Shown here: positions 26,607-35,693 of the stretch, piece by piece | Position numbering within the stretch: the stretch's first letter is position 1 | How the letters are laid out: every line of letters begins with the position of its first letter | NCBI RefSeq assembly: GCF_002217355.1 | Contig: NZ_MUHA01000013.1 | Span: 90,565 to 154,564 of the forward strand | Reading direction: 5' to 3' | DNA: 64,000 bases | From: Flavobacterium oncorhynchi | GTDB taxonomy: Bacteria > Bacteroidota > Bacteroidia > Flavobacteriales > Flavobacteriaceae | Program-made: the position numbers and the translations under genes | The notes under the pieces: model-generated | What the model saw: the letters and a program-made list of their open reading frames with translations, nothing else | Told to the model about the DNA's origin: nothing | Databases searched by the model: none

Positions 26607-26936
26607 TTAATGACTAGAAACAAATTTCAATCCAATAATTGAGGCAATTAATGTTGAAAGGAAAAATATTCTCCAAAAAGTAGCTGGTTCCTTAAAAATT
26701 AAAATCCCAACCAGAACAGTTCCAACAGCTCCAATCCCTGTCCAAACCGCATAAGCCGTTCCAATTGGCAGTACCTGTGTCGCTTTATACAATAAAATCA
26801 TACTGATCGAAAGGCATACAAAAAAACCAATCATCCAGTAAGTAGATACCATTCCTGCTGTTTCTTTTGCTTTTCCAAGGCATGATGCAAAGCCAACTTC
26901 AAAAAGTCCTGCAATAATTAATAAAATCCAACTCAT
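26607..26936 (-). CDS. Small multidrug resistance (SMR) family transporter, SugE/Gdx-like
   Basis: 109 residues with four helices. MSWILLIIAGLFEVGFA carries the essential Glu13 and Gly10. PIGTAYAVWTGIGAVGT (about 57-73) is the signature of the SugE/Gdx branch. These dimers export guanidinium or quaternary cations for protons. The Trp16 found in guanidinium exporters is Phe here, so the substrate is open. No guanidine riboswitch is seen upstream. Monocistronic. Confidence 0.88.
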   Translation of the reverse strand: MSWILLIIAGLFEVGFASCLGKAKETAGMVSTYWMIGFFVCLSISMILLYKATQVLPIGTAYAVWTGIGAVGTVLVGILIFKEPATFWRIFFLSTLIASIIGLKFVSSH

Positions 26937-27087
26937 TTTCTTTTCCTTTTAAATTAATTGCAAATATGAGAAAAGCTGATGATTAAACAGTGTAAAGAAA
27001 GAAATTTATCACAAAAAACGATATGAATATTTGTGTTAACATTAAGTAAAATACAATCTATTGTTTATGATTTTGAGCACTTTTCAC

Positions 27088-27095
27088 TACATTTG
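27088..27095 (+). promoter_or_regulatory. -7 element TACATTTG before the RND transporter
   Basis: Exact TAnnTTTG 21 bp before the start codon; the -33 TTTG is less clear (TTTTGA occurs only 13 bp upstream). Confidence 0.4.
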
Positions 27096-27115
27096 CATCC
27101 ATTTTTAAAGAATTT

Positions 27116-29482
27116 ATGAAAAACACTATCCAAGTTGGATTTTGGGAGAAACTGGCCCGAATTATACTTAAAAACAGAATAACAATTCTAATTGTACTTT
27201 CTGCTTTAACCATTTTCCTTGCTTTGCAATGGAAGAATCTTTCAATGACTTATACCGAAGCAAATCTGCTTCCTAAAGAACACGTTGCAAATAAAGATTA
27301 TCAAAAATTCCTGGACAAATTTGGCGAGGAAGGAAATCTTGTAGTAATTGGTTTTAAAGATCCTAAATTTTTTACTCCAAAAAATTATGCTGCTTGGAAT
27401 GAGTTAATGACAGGTTTAAAAAAATCTAAGGAAGTTGATTTAGTGGTTTCATTAAATGATTTAAAGAAACTTGAAAAAGATACCGTTAACGAAAAATTTG
27501 TTTTATCACCGTTTATTGACCAAAGTAAAGCTTTAGATCCAGCTTATTTAAAAACGGTTCAGTATGATTTATTTCATAATTTACCTTTTTACGAAGGACT
27601 TTTATTCAATAAAGAAAGCGGCAGTGTTCGTTCTGCAATTTATATCAATAAAGCATTAGTAAATACTGCTGAAAGAAAGACTTTTATCCTAGAAAATTTA
27701 GTTCCGAAAATCGATAAATTTGAAAAAACTACCGGAATTGATCTTCGTGTTTCTGGAATGCCGTATATCAGAACGATCAATGCGGACAATATGAAAGGTG
27801 AAATTGGTCTTTTTATCGGTGCAGCTTTACTTACTGTTTCTTTAATATTCTTTTTCTTTTTCCGTTCGTTCAGAGCAACATTCATTTCAATTTGTATTTT
27901 AATTGTTGGTGTAATCTGGTCTTTTGGAACGCTGGGATTATTTGGTTATAAAATCACGATTTTAACAGCCATTATTCCGCCGTTAATTATCGTAATTGGT
28001 ATTACAAACTGTATTTTCCTAATCAACAAATACCAGCAGGAAATCAAATTACATAACAATCAGGCAAAAGCATTACAGCGTGTAATTTCAAAAATTGGAG
28101 TTTCGACTTTAATGACGAATTTAACAACAGCAATTGGTTTCGCAACCTTTATGATTACTGGAAATGATTTGCTTTTTGAGTTTGGTCTAGTAACTTCAAT
28201 CAACGTAATTTCTGTGTATTTATTGACACTTTTTATTGTGCCGATTATATACAGTTTTATGCCGCTGCCAAAAGAAAAACACTTATATCATTTAACTAAA
28301 ACATATATTTCGACACTTTTAAATGTTGTCGAAAATCTGGTTAAAACAAAACGTAAAATTGTATATATCGTTTATGGCTTACTTTTGGTTTTCAGTGTAA
28401 TTGGAGTTTCGCAGATGAAAGTTTCAGGAAGTTTAATTGGTGAAATGCCAAAAAGTGCCTCTTTCTTTAAAGACATTTTATTCTACGAAAAAGAATTCAA
28501 CGGTGTAATGCCGCTTGAAATTATGATTGACACCAAAAAGAAAAAAGGTGTTATGAAGGCTTCGACTATTCGCAAAATGGATGAATTGCAAACTACAATT
28601 GCAGAAATTCCAGAATTAGCAAAACCAGTTTCGATTGTGAATTTAGTTAAATATTCAAAACAGGCTTTCTACAACGGAAATCCAGAATATTATCAATTAC
28701 CAACTTCGCAAGAACAGGCTTTTATTTTGAGCTACGCCAAAAACGCGACCAAAAACAGCAAAGAAAACCTAATGAAGGCTTATGTTGATTCGACTGGACA
28801 ATATGCCCGAATCACGACTTTCATGAAAGATATTGGTACGGACGAAATGGCAAAAGTGGAGAAAAAACTTCACAATAAAATAGATGAAATTTTTCCAAAA
28901 GACCGTTATGAAGTTACCGTTACTGGAAAAGCATTGGTTTTCCAAAAAGGAACATCGTATTTAGTAGATAATTTAATCGAATCACTGATTTTTGCAATCG
29001 CGGTTATTGCGATTTTAATGCTGTATTTGTTTAGATCTTTCAAAATGGTAATGGCGTCTGTAATTACAAATATTTTACCGCTTTGCATTACATCTGGATT
29101 GATGGGTTATTTCGGAATTCCGCTAAAACCGTCCACAATTTTAGTGTTCAGTATTGCATTTGGAATTTCGGTAGATAATGCGATTCAGTTTATGGCAAAA
29201 TACAAACATGACTTGCTTCAAAGCGGCGGAAAGGTTAAAAAATCAGTTTTCAGTGCTTTAAGAGAAACTGGAATCAGTACTTTCTATACATCAGTAGTTT
29301 TGATTCTAGGTTTTGCGACTTTTACATTATCAAGCTTTAGCGGAACTATTGCACTTGGAGGATTAATTTCTTGTACTTTGGCTTTTGCAATGTTTGCAAA
29401 TTTAGTTGTATTGCCTTCGTTAGTTTTGACTTTTGAGAAGAAAAAAACTAAGAAAGAGGAATTGGAGAATTTGGATAAATAA
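27116..29482 (+). CDS. RND superfamily transporter (MMPL/HAE3 type)
   Basis: 788 residues in two halves, each with one helix, a periplasmic loop and a five-helix bundle. Half 1: helix at 20-42, cluster at about 225-390 with FGYKITILTAIIPPLIIVIGITNCIFLIN. Half 2: helix near 410, cluster at about 620-780 with LRPSTILVFSIAFGISVDNAIQFMA and the charged pair typical of the family. No partner fusion or TolC protein is nearby, as for HAE3/MMPL lipid or hopanoid exporters. Substrate unknown. A 52-residue membrane protein follows 9 bp later. Confidence 0.88.
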   Translation: MKNTIQVGFWEKLARIILKNRITILIVLSALTIFLALQWKNLSMTYTEANLLPKEHVANKDYQKFLDKFGEEGNLVVIGFKDPKFFTPKNYAAWNELMTGLKKSKEVDLVVSLNDLKKLEKDTVNEKFVLSPFIDQSKALDPAYLKTVQYDLFHNLPFYEGLLFNKESGSVRSAIYINKALVNTAERKTFILENLVPKIDKFEKTTGIDLRVSGMPYIRTINADNMKGEIGLFIGAALLTVSLIFFFFFRSFRATFISICILIVGVIWSFGTLGLFGYKITILTAIIPPLIIVIGITNCIFLINKYQQEIKLHNNQAKALQRVISKIGVSTLMTNLTTAIGFATFMITGNDLLFEFGLVTSINVISVYLLTLFIVPIIYSFMPLPKEKHLYHLTKTYISTLLNVVENLVKTKRKIVYIVYGLLLVFSVIGVSQMKVSGSLIGEMPKSASFFKDILFYEKEFNGVMPLEIMIDTKKKKGVMKASTIRKMDELQTTIAEIPELAKPVSIVNLVKYSKQAFYNGNPEYYQLPTSQEQAFILSYAKNATKNSKENLMKAYVDSTGQYARITTFMKDIGTDEMAKVEKKLHNKIDEIFPKDRYEVTVTGKALVFQKGTSYLVDNLIESLIFAIAVIAILMLYLFRSFKMVMASVITNILPLCITSGLMGYFGIPLKPSTILVFSIAFGISVDNAIQFMAKYKHDLLQSGGKVKKSVFSALRETGISTFYTSVVLILGFATFTLSSFSGTIALGGLISCTLAFAMFANLVVLPSLVLTFEKKKTKKEELENLDK

Positions 29483-29491
29483 ACATTAAAT

Positions 29492-29650
29492 ATGTTAGGT
29501 CTATTTACAGCTGTAATCTCAATTGTTTTTGGAATAATTTTAAAGTCGACAAATAGAGAAGATTTAAAATCTCTAAAAAAATATTGGTTATTTCTTATAA
29601 TTGCTGGTGCGTTGTTGTTTATTTTAAGATTGTACGACTTTTTAAAATAA
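29492..29650 (+). CDS. Small two-helix membrane protein
   Basis: A 52-residue protein starting MLGLFTAVISIVFGIIL with a Lys-rich loop and a second helix WLFLIIAGALLFILR. The ATG lies 9 bp after the RND transporter stop, so it is likely its operon partner, as small helper peptides often are for RND pumps (inference). No family recognised; the frame is shorter than usual gene-calling cut-offs. Confidence 0.6.
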   Translation: MLGLFTAVISIVFGIILKSTNREDLKSLKKYWLFLIIAGALLFILRLYDFLK

Positions 29651-29665
29651 CTATTTACCACAATA

Positions 29666-29767
29666 TTGTCATTTCGACGAAGGAGAAATCTCCGCAAGTA
29701 GCTCCGCACTGCAATTCCTAACTTTGTCGAGTTTCTTACGAAGATTTCTCCTTCGTCGAAATGACAA
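29666..29767. repeat. Family C dispersed inverted repeat, copy 2
   Basis: Perfect 26-bp arms TTGTCATTTCGACGAAGG... and ...CTTCGTCGAAATGACAA around a 50-bp centre (outer arm edges 29666-29691 and 29742-29767). It lies downstream of the small membrane protein, and a bidirectional hairpin this strong could also stop transcription. Confidence 0.85.
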
Positions 29768-29792
29768 AAATGAGAGAAAAACTAAATTTATA

Positions 29793-29893
29793 AAACGGTT
29801 CTCCTGAAAACGAGTGCCCTAGCCCCGATAGGAGCGGTATCCTTTTTCTTGCTCCTTTAGCAAGAAAAAGATACAGCGGAGAGCGGGAAATAG
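29793..29893 (+). ncRNA. Conserved structured element (CCTAGCCCCGATAGGAGCGG type)
   Basis: A GC-rich island in AT-rich DNA. GTATCcTTTTTCTTGCT pairs with AGCAAGAAAAAGATAC (29837-29874) with one bulged C. It is flanked by AGCCCCGATAGGAGCG and AGCGGAGAGCGGGA, which can pair outside it. I recall this GTGCCCTAGCCCCGAT block as widespread in Flavobacteriaceae, and it may match a catalogued Bacteroidota RNA motif such as Flavo-1 (from memory, not checked). It lies 100 bp before asnS but upstream of that gene's predicted promoter. ncRNA is a guess; a mobile palindromic repeat is the alternative. Confidence 0.5.
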
Positions 29894-29917
29894 CTTCAAA
29901 AATTAATTATTATCGTT

Positions 29918-29925
29918 TATATTTG
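29918..29925 (+). promoter_or_regulatory. asnS -7 element TATATTTG
   Basis: Exact TAnnTTTG about 68 bp before the asnS start codon, downstream of the structured element, so the element is not part of the asnS leader if this promoter is used. Confidence 0.45.
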
Positions 29926-29992
29926 CAATTCGATATAAAAAACACTGATTTTATTTTAGTCTAAAATCAGCAATCTAAAATCTAAAATAAAA

Positions 29993-31438
29993 ATGAAACA
30001 CACAAAGGTTAAAGACTTATTAAACAGTACGACGACGCTACAGGAAGTGAATGCAAAAGGATGGGTGAGAACTTTTAGAAATAATCAGTTCATCGCGCTT
30101 AATGACGGTTCTACAATTAATAATATTCAATGTGTTGTTGATTTTGAAAATACGCCGGAAGAGACTTTAAAAAGAATCACGACTGGAGCTGCGGTTTCTG
30201 TAATTGGAACTTTGGTTGAAAGTAAAGGCGCAGGTCAAAAATATGAAATTCAGGTTTCAAAAATTGAAATTCTTGGAGATTCTGATGCTGAGAAATTCCC
30301 AATGCAGCCTAAAAAACACTCTTTGGAGTTTTTACGCGAAAACGCTCACTTACGCGTACGTACGAATGCTTTTGGTGCGATTATGCGTGTGCGTTCGGTA
30401 TTGTCATTCGCGGTTCACAAATATTTTCAGGAAAAAGGTTTTGTGTATGTAAACACGCCAATTATCACTGGGGCTGACGCTGAAGGTGCTGGTGAAATGT
30501 TTCAAGTAACATCTTTGCCTTTGGATAATCTTCCAAAAACAGAAGAAGGAAACATTGATTTCAAAAAAGATTTCTTCGGAAAACATACGAACTTAACGGT
30601 TTCTGGGCAATTAGAAGGTGAAACATTTGCAATGGCTTTGGGTCAGATTTATACTTTTGGACCAACGTTTAGAGCAGAAAACTCAAACACTTCTCGTCAC
30701 TTGGCAGAATTCTGGATGATTGAGCCAGAAGTTGCTTTCAACAACCTTGATGACAACATGGATTTGGCTGAAGATTTTATTCAGTATGTAATTAAATATG
30801 CTTTAGACAATTGTGGAGATGATTTGAAATTCTTAGAAGGAAGACTTCTTGAAGAAGAAAAATCAAAACCACAAGCTGAAAGAAACGAAATGGCTTTATT
30901 AGAGAAATTGAACTTCGTTTTAGAAAACAACTTCAAACGTGTTTCTTATACAGAAGCAATTGACATTTTAAGAGATTCAACTCCAAATAAAAAGAAGAAA
31001 TTCCAATATATCATCAACGAATGGGGCGCTGATTTACAATCAGAACACGAGCGTTATTTAGTAGAAAAACACTTTAAATGTCCGGTAATTTTATTTGATT
31101 ACCCGGCAAATATCAAAGCATTTTATATGCGTTTGAACGACAACACAGAACCAGGAAGAGAAACAGTTCGTGCAATGGATATTCTTTTCCCTGGAATTGG
31201 AGAAATCGTGGGCGGTTCTGAAAGAGAAGAGCGTTACGATGTTTTAATTGAAAAAATGAAAGCTTTAGAAATCGATGAAGAAGAATTATACTGGTATTTA
31301 GATACAAGAAGATTTGGATCGGCAACTCACGCAGGTTTCGGTTTAGGATTTGAGCGTTTGGTATTGTTTGTAACTGGAATGACAAACATTAGAGACGTAA
31401 TTCCTTTCCCAAGAACTCCTGGTAGCGCTGAATTTTAA
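29993..31438 (+). CDS. asnS: Asparaginyl-tRNA synthetase
   Basis: Class II synthetase of 481 residues. N-terminal OB-fold anticodon domain ([24 protein letters not shown]), then the catalytic core with [25 protein letters not shown] (motif 2) and [30 protein letters not shown] (motif 3). The [16 protein letters not shown] loop separates AsnRS from AspRS. Followed by rpoN with octamer repeats in the gap. Confidence 0.98.
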   Translation: MKHTKVKDLLNSTTTLQEVNAKGWVRTFRNNQFIALNDGSTINNIQCVVDFENTPEETLKRITTGAAVSVIGTLVESKGAGQKYEIQVSKIEILGDSDAEKFPMQPKKHSLEFLRENAHLRVRTNAFGAIMRVRSVLSFAVHKYFQEKGFVYVNTPIITGADAEGAGEMFQVTSLPLDNLPKTEEGNIDFKKDFFGKHTNLTVSGQLEGETFAMALGQIYTFGPTFRAENSNTSRHLAEFWMIEPEVAFNNLDDNMDLAEDFIQYVIKYALDNCGDDLKFLEGRLLEEEKSKPQAERNEMALLEKLNFVLENNFKRVSYTEAIDILRDSTPNKKKKFQYIINEWGADLQSEHERYLVEKHFKCPVILFDYPANIKAFYMRLNDNTEPGRETVRAMDILFPGIGEIVGGSEREERYDVLIEKMKALEIDEEELYWYLDTRRFGSATHAGFGLGFERLVLFVTGMTNIRDVIPFPRTPGSAEF

Positions 31439-31440
31439 TC

Positions 31441-31476
31441 TGAGGTTCTAAGGTACTGAGATACTAAGGTTCTAAG
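31441..31476. repeat. CT[AG]AG octamer tandem repeat, copy 3
   Basis: Units CTAAGGTA, CTGAGATA, CTAAGGTT, CTAAG at 8-bp period, starting directly after the asnS stop. With the inverted copy at 31530-31568 it forms a long imperfect hairpin. Confidence 0.8.
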
Positions 31477-31529
31477 TTTTTTAAACAGAAATAAAAATAA
31501 ATCAAATGCGAGTTTAATTCGTCAACATA

Positions 31530-31568
31530 AGATGCTCAGTACCTTAGTACCTTAGCATCTTAGCACCT
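31530..31568. repeat. CT[AG]AG octamer tandem repeat, copy 4 (inverted)
   Basis: On the - strand: CTAAGATG, CTAAGGTA, CTAAGGTA, CTGAGCAT at 8-bp period. It ends 7 bp before the rpoN start codon. Confidence 0.8.
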
Positions 31569-31574
31569 TTTTAT

Positions 31575-33035
31575 ATGCTAAAGCAATTTTTAAATTTAAA
31601 ATTATCCCAAAAATTATCTCCACAGCAAATACAGCTGATGAAGTTAATTCAATTGCCTACGCAAGCTTTTGAACAGCGTTTATTAGAAGAAATGAACGAA
31701 AATCCAGCTCTTGAAGCTGGTAAAGAAGACGAATACGAAGCAGATGAATTCGCTAATGAAGACTACGACGATTATGATGATGCAGAATCGGACAGAATCG
31801 AAGCAGACGACATTAATATTGACGAATATTTAAGCGACGACGATACGCCTGATTATAAAACTCAAGTTAATAATTATAGTGACGACGAAGAGCGCGAAAC
31901 ACCTTTTGCGTCTCCAATTAGTTTTCATCAGGATTTAATCAATCAGCTGAATACTTTTATTTTGAACGATGAAGAACGCGAAATCGCCGAATTCCTTGTT
32001 GGAAGTATTGATGATATGGGTTACATCCGCAGAAGCGTTCCGGATATTGTAGACGACATGGCTTTTACTCAGGGAATTTATACTGATGAAGCGATGGTCG
32101 AAAAAATGCTGACTGTAATTCACGAACTTGAACCTTCGGGAGTTGGAGCGCGCGATTTGCAGGAATGTTTATTATTGCAATTAAAGCACAAAACACCGAC
32201 AGAATACGTTGATTTGGCAATCGATATTATCGAAAATCAGTTTGATGCTTTTACGAAGAAACATTACGACAAACTTTTACAGAAATACAGCGTTTCGAAC
32301 GAACAGCTTAAAAAAGCAATTCACGAAATTGAAAGACTAAACCCAAAACCGGGCGGATCTTTTACAGGAAATAATAAAGTAACCGAAAATGTAGTTCCCG
32401 ATTTCGCGATCAGAATTGTTGACGGCGAATTAGAATTGACTTTAAACGGAAGAAATGCTCCTTCCCTGCACGTTTCTAAAGATTATCAGGAAATGATGCA
32501 GACGTATAAAGATTCTCGTGATAAATCATCTGCGCAGAAAGATGCGGTTCAGTTTATCAAACAAAAACTGGATTCGGCTAAATGGTTTATCGACGCAATC
32601 AGACAACGTCAGGAAACGCTTTTTGTAACCATGAATGCAATTATGCATTATCAGGAAGAATATTTCTTAGACGGCGACGAAACCAAACTAAAACCAATGA
32701 TCTTAAAAGACATTGCTGATATGGTTGGTTTAGATATTTCGACAATTTCACGTGTTGCCAACAGTAAATATGTTGAAACACCTTACGGAACAAAACTGAT
32801 TAAAGAATTCTTTTCTGAAGCCATGAAAAATGACCAAGGAGAAGATGTTTCAACTTTAGAGATCAAAAAGATTCTTAAGAATACTATTGAAGAAGAAGAC
32901 AAAAAGAAACCACTTCCAGACGATCAATTGGCTGAAATTTTAAAAGAAAAAGGATATCCAATCGCAAGAAGAACAATTGCAAAATACCGCGAACAATTAG
33001 ATATTCCTGTAGCAAGAATGAGAAAGAAAATTTAA
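31575..33035 (+). CDS. rpoN: RNA polymerase sigma-54 factor
   Basis: 486 residues. Region I is Gln/Leu-rich (LKLSQKLSPQQIQLMKLIQLPTQAFEQRLLEE), region II very acidic, then the core-binding domain (LEPSGVGARDLQECLLLQLK), the helix-turn-helix DIADMVGLDISTISRVANSKYVETPYG, and the RpoN box ARRTIAKYREQL near residue 464. It directs transcription from -24/-12 promoters only with an AAA+ activator; the NtrC-type activator at 57969-59321 is a candidate partner. No hpf or PTS gene follows, unlike the proteobacterial rpoN operon. Confidence 0.97.
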   Translation: MLKQFLNLKLSQKLSPQQIQLMKLIQLPTQAFEQRLLEEMNENPALEAGKEDEYEADEFANEDYDDYDDAESDRIEADDINIDEYLSDDDTPDYKTQVNNYSDDEERETPFASPISFHQDLINQLNTFILNDEEREIAEFLVGSIDDMGYIRRSVPDIVDDMAFTQGIYTDEAMVEKMLTVIHELEPSGVGARDLQECLLLQLKHKTPTEYVDLAIDIIENQFDAFTKKHYDKLLQKYSVSNEQLKKAIHEIERLNPKPGGSFTGNNKVTENVVPDFAIRIVDGELELTLNGRNAPSLHVSKDYQEMMQTYKDSRDKSSAQKDAVQFIKQKLDSAKWFIDAIRQRQETLFVTMNAIMHYQEEYFLDGDETKLKPMILKDIADMVGLDISTISRVANSKYVETPYGTKLIKEFFSEAMKNDQGEDVSTLEIKKILKNTIEEEDKKKPLPDDQLAEILKEKGYPIARRTIAKYREQLDIPVARMRKKI

Positions 33036-33067
33036 TTCTTTTATTTAAATAAGTTCATTTAAAACAA

Positions 33068-33100
33068 CAAACCCGACATTTTTTAAAACTGTCGGGTTTT
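33068..33100. terminator. Bidirectional terminator after rpoN
   Basis: Stem AACCCGACA / TGTCGGGTT with T-run loop and tail TTTG-TTTT. Serves rpoN on the + strand. Confidence 0.88.
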
Positions 33101-33137
33101 GTTTTATAATTTTTTTTTTAATCTGTAAGATTAATTT

Positions 33138-33203
33138 TGTCAGGCTGAGCGAAGTCGAAGCCCTTTTGTGTTAGCCGAGCCTTCGACTTCGCTCAGGGTG
33201 ACA
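33138..33203. repeat. Family B dispersed inverted repeat, copy 2
   Basis: Arms TGTCAGGCTGAGCGAAGTCGAAG and CTTCGACTTCGCTCAGGGTGACA (23 bp, two mismatches) around a 20-bp centre. Between the convergent rpoN and the 145-residue protein. Confidence 0.85.
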
Positions 33204-33235
33204 AACATTTTAACAATGTCTCAGAGAACATTAAT

Positions 33236-33673
33236 TTATTTATATTGATCTGGTAATATTTTCACGTTAAATAAGAACGTCTTCTTTTTATCGCAATAAC
33301 TGTAAATCAAAGTATAATCATTGTCTCTAAAAACTTGTAGTCCCGTATTTGCTTTTGCGGTACTTAAGAGACTTTTTTCCATTTCTACTTGTATCACATC
33401 AACTTCAGCAGTTACTTTTTCTACATTCAACAGTGTCAAATTATACTGAACAACTCTTTCTTCAGGTAAACTTACGCTGTCGAGACGAATCCCTTCTTGA
33501 ATTTTCAGCGGGCAGTTTTTATTGTATTTTTCAACTAACGTTGTTATTTCTGTATTTACTTCATCTGCCTTTTCAGAAAGAAAAAATTGAAAATAAACAG
33601 CCAGAGCTATCGCAATTCCAATTATAACTAATAGTATGATATTCTGTTTTCTTTTACTTTCTTTTTCCTTCAT
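33236..33673 (-). CDS. Hypothetical single-pass membrane protein
   Basis: No family recognised. 145 residues: basic N-terminus MKEKESKRKQN, one membrane helix (IILLVIIGIAIALAVYFQFFL), then about 110 extracytoplasmic residues with a helix (EVNTEITTLVEKYNKNCP) and a beta-rich segment. Two Cys (Cys54, Cys126) could form a disulfide. It has no signal peptidase site, so the domain is probably anchored in the inner membrane facing the periplasm. 28 bp downstream of tdk on the same strand. Confidence 0.7.
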   Translation of the reverse strand: MKEKESKRKQNIILLVIIGIAIALAVYFQFFLSEKADEVNTEITTLVEKYNKNCPLKIQEGIRLDSVSLPEERVVQYNLTLLNVEKVTAEVDVIQVEMEKSLLSTAKANTGLQVFRDNDYTLIYSYCDKKKTFLFNVKILPDQYK

Positions 33674-33701
33674 GTTTATAAAGCTTAAATGAATTTAAAA
33701 T

Positions 33702-34292
33702 CTATTTTTCTTGACTCTTTTTCATAGCATTAAAATAAGCTGCACGACTTAATGGCTCATATTCTTCCGTTTCTCCAAGCATTACAAGTTTGTCATTATC
33801 TGTTTTACGAAAACTATAATTAGCAAGATTTCCTGTTCTCGTACAAACTGCATGAACTTTAGTAACATATTCTGCAGTTGCCATAAGTCCCGGCATAGGA
33901 CCAAAAGGATTTCCTTTAAAATCCATATCAAGTCCAGCAACAATTACACGAATTCCCTGATTGGCAAGATCATTACAAACCGTAATAATTTCATCATCAA
34001 AAAACTGGGCTTCGTCAATACCAATAACATCGCAGCCTTGTGCTAAAATTAAGATATTGGCCGCAGCAGGCACCGGCGTTGAACGTATTTCGTTGGCATC
34101 GTGAGACACCACCATTTCGTCATGATAGCGAGTATCGATTGCGGGTTTAAAAATTTCGACTCTTTGTTTGGCAAATTGGGCGCGTTTTAATCTGCGGATT
34201 AACTCCTCGGTCTTACCCGAAAACATTGATCCACAAATAACTTCAATCCAACCAAATTGTTCTTTGTGATTTACTGTATTTTCGAGAAACAT
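33702..34292 (-). CDS. tdk: Thymidine kinase
   Basis: Phosphorylates thymidine in nucleoside salvage. 196 residues from ATG at 34292; the frame extends to 34385 but those residues are not part of the family. P-loop GSMFSGKT (21-28), then [13 protein letters not shown], the Walker B-like [11 protein letters not shown], and the lasso [34 protein letters not shown]. The second zinc Cys pair is reduced compared with E. coli, as in many type II kinases of the phylum. Confidence 0.95.
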   Translation of the reverse strand: MFLENTVNHKEQFGWIEVICGSMFSGKTEELIRRLKRAQFAKQRVEIFKPAIDTRYHDEMVVSHDANEIRSTPVPAAANILILAQGCDVIGIDEAQFFDDEIITVCNDLANQGIRVIVAGLDMDFKGNPFGPMPGLMATAEYVTKVHAVCTRTGNLANYSFRKTDNDKLVMLGETEEYEPLSRAAYFNAMKKSQEK

Positions 34293-34528
34293 TTTGTATT
34301 TTTCTACCTTTAAAAATGAATAGTTTTTATTACTTTGTACTGGTAATAAATTGACGCAAAAAACTGCTGTTTTTCGGTTTTTCAAAAGTAGAAAATTTTT
34401 ATCAAAACGGAGATTCGCAATCGCTTATTAACAGAAATAAAAAATTATCTCGTTGATTTTCTCCCAGAATAAAGACATTCAGATACAAAACATAATAAAA
34501 TACCCTATTCACTATAATTTCAACAGTT

Positions 34529-35563
34529 ATGAAAAAAAAATTGGAAGCCGACTTAATCAGCATTGCACATCGAATTTTAAAACTTAAAAACAAATCCGAT
34601 ATCAATCAATTGTATCTTGAAACTCAGAAATTATATGAGAAACTAGCCGTATTAAAATTTGTTGATGAAAATTTCGACAGTCTAAAACCTACTATAAACC
34701 ACAGCGAAATTACTTCTGAAATCGAAACTATTTTTAAAAAAGAAGAAATTGTTCCTGCAGAAGTTAAAATCGAAGAACCAATTGCAGTTGAAGAAACGGT
34801 AACTGAAACCATAATTGCAGAAGAAACAAAAACTGAAGAAGTTATAGAAGAAACTGTACCTGAAATTATTGCAGAAATCTCTGAAGAAGTCATTTTAGAA
34901 ACTGAAATTGAGACTATTCCTGAAACTGTTGCAGAAATAAATGAAGAACCTGAAGCCGAAGAAATTGAAGAGCCAATTTTTGAAGCCAAAAAAGATATCG
35001 CAGCTGCTGACGAACTTTCGTTTACTACTATCAGCGATTTAAAACCAATTCCTGATTTCATTCCGGCTTTCGAATTAGAAACGGAAGAAATAGTTGCAGA
35101 AATCAAAGAAGAGCCAAAAATAGAAACTGAGACAAAGTCTCAAGCAGTTCATATGACTTTAGAAGAGCTTTTAGGCGTAAATTATGCTGATGCTCAATTT
35201 GTAAAAGTTGATAGTTTTGAGAATGTTTCAGCAAATACAACAAACACGGAATCTAAAGAGAAAAAAGCTGTCGAAACAGCCGTTTTAGAAACTCCAGCAG
35301 AACCTAAAACTGTTACATTAAACGAAAAACTTGCAAAAGGTTTCCACGTTGATTTGAATGACCGAATTGCATTCACGAAAAACCTTTTTGGAAACAGTTC
35401 TGAAGATTACAGTCGTGTTTTAAATCAGCTTTTAACCTTTGATTCTTATGCAGAAGCTAAAGAATTTATTGACGACATGGTAAAACCTGATTATAACAAT
35501 TGGGACGGAAAAGATGATTACGCAGAACGTTTCCTTGGAATTATTGAGAAGAAATTCGCATAA
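34529..35563 (+). CDS. Hypothetical Glu-rich protein with conserved C-terminal domain
   Basis: 344 residues, no signal peptide or membrane helix. N-terminus (1-70) is helical and basic. Residues about 75-200 are a low-complexity acidic stretch rich in Glu, Ile, Thr and Val with repeats of EE(T/I)V and E(T/I)VAE. The C-terminal 90 residues look folded (NEKLAKGFHVDLNDRIAFTKNLFG, SRVLNQLLTFDSYAEAKEFIDDMV, NWDGKDDYAERFLGIIEKKFA). The end domain and its place beside tdk look familiar from Flavobacteriaceae, but no function is known to me. The acidic linker may be a flexible spacer. Confidence 0.75.
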   Translation: MKKKLEADLISIAHRILKLKNKSDINQLYLETQKLYEKLAVLKFVDENFDSLKPTINHSEITSEIETIFKKEEIVPAEVKIEEPIAVEETVTETIIAEETKTEEVIEETVPEIIAEISEEVILETEIETIPETVAEINEEPEAEEIEEPIFEAKKDIAAADELSFTTISDLKPIPDFIPAFELETEEIVAEIKEEPKIETETKSQAVHMTLEELLGVNYADAQFVKVDSFENVSANTTNTESKEKKAVETAVLETPAEPKTVTLNEKLAKGFHVDLNDRIAFTKNLFGNSSEDYSRVLNQLLTFDSYAEAKEFIDDMVKPDYNNWDGKDDYAERFLGIIEKKFA

Positions 35564-35600
35564 AAACGAATTTGCTTCGCCTGTTCGTTATCACTCGAGT

Positions 35601-35673
35601 CACAGATTTACACTAATTTATATTCGTGAAATTTCAACACTTTAATTATTCGTGTTAATTCGTGTAATCTGTG
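35601..35673. repeat. Family A-related palindrome upstream of rsmI
   Basis: Outer arms CACAGATTTACAC / GTGTAATCTGTG with ATTCGTG elements inside; a relaxed member of the same family as 36426-36527 and 36963-37094. Confidence 0.65.
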
Positions 35674-35693
35674 TTTAACTATTAAAAACAACT

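Noticed and set aside
26607..26936. Guanidine riboswitch upstream of the SMR gene
   Set aside because: No guanidine-I/II/III hallmark motif is visible in the 180-bp upstream gap.
29284..29709. 141-codon - strand frame over the RND transporter end
   Set aside because: It overlaps two + strand genes and a family C repeat, and has no family resemblance.
34624..35106. 160-codon antisense frame, Ser/Ile-rich
   Set aside because: It is the mirror of the Glu-rich repeat region (GAA/TTC codons), an expected shadow.
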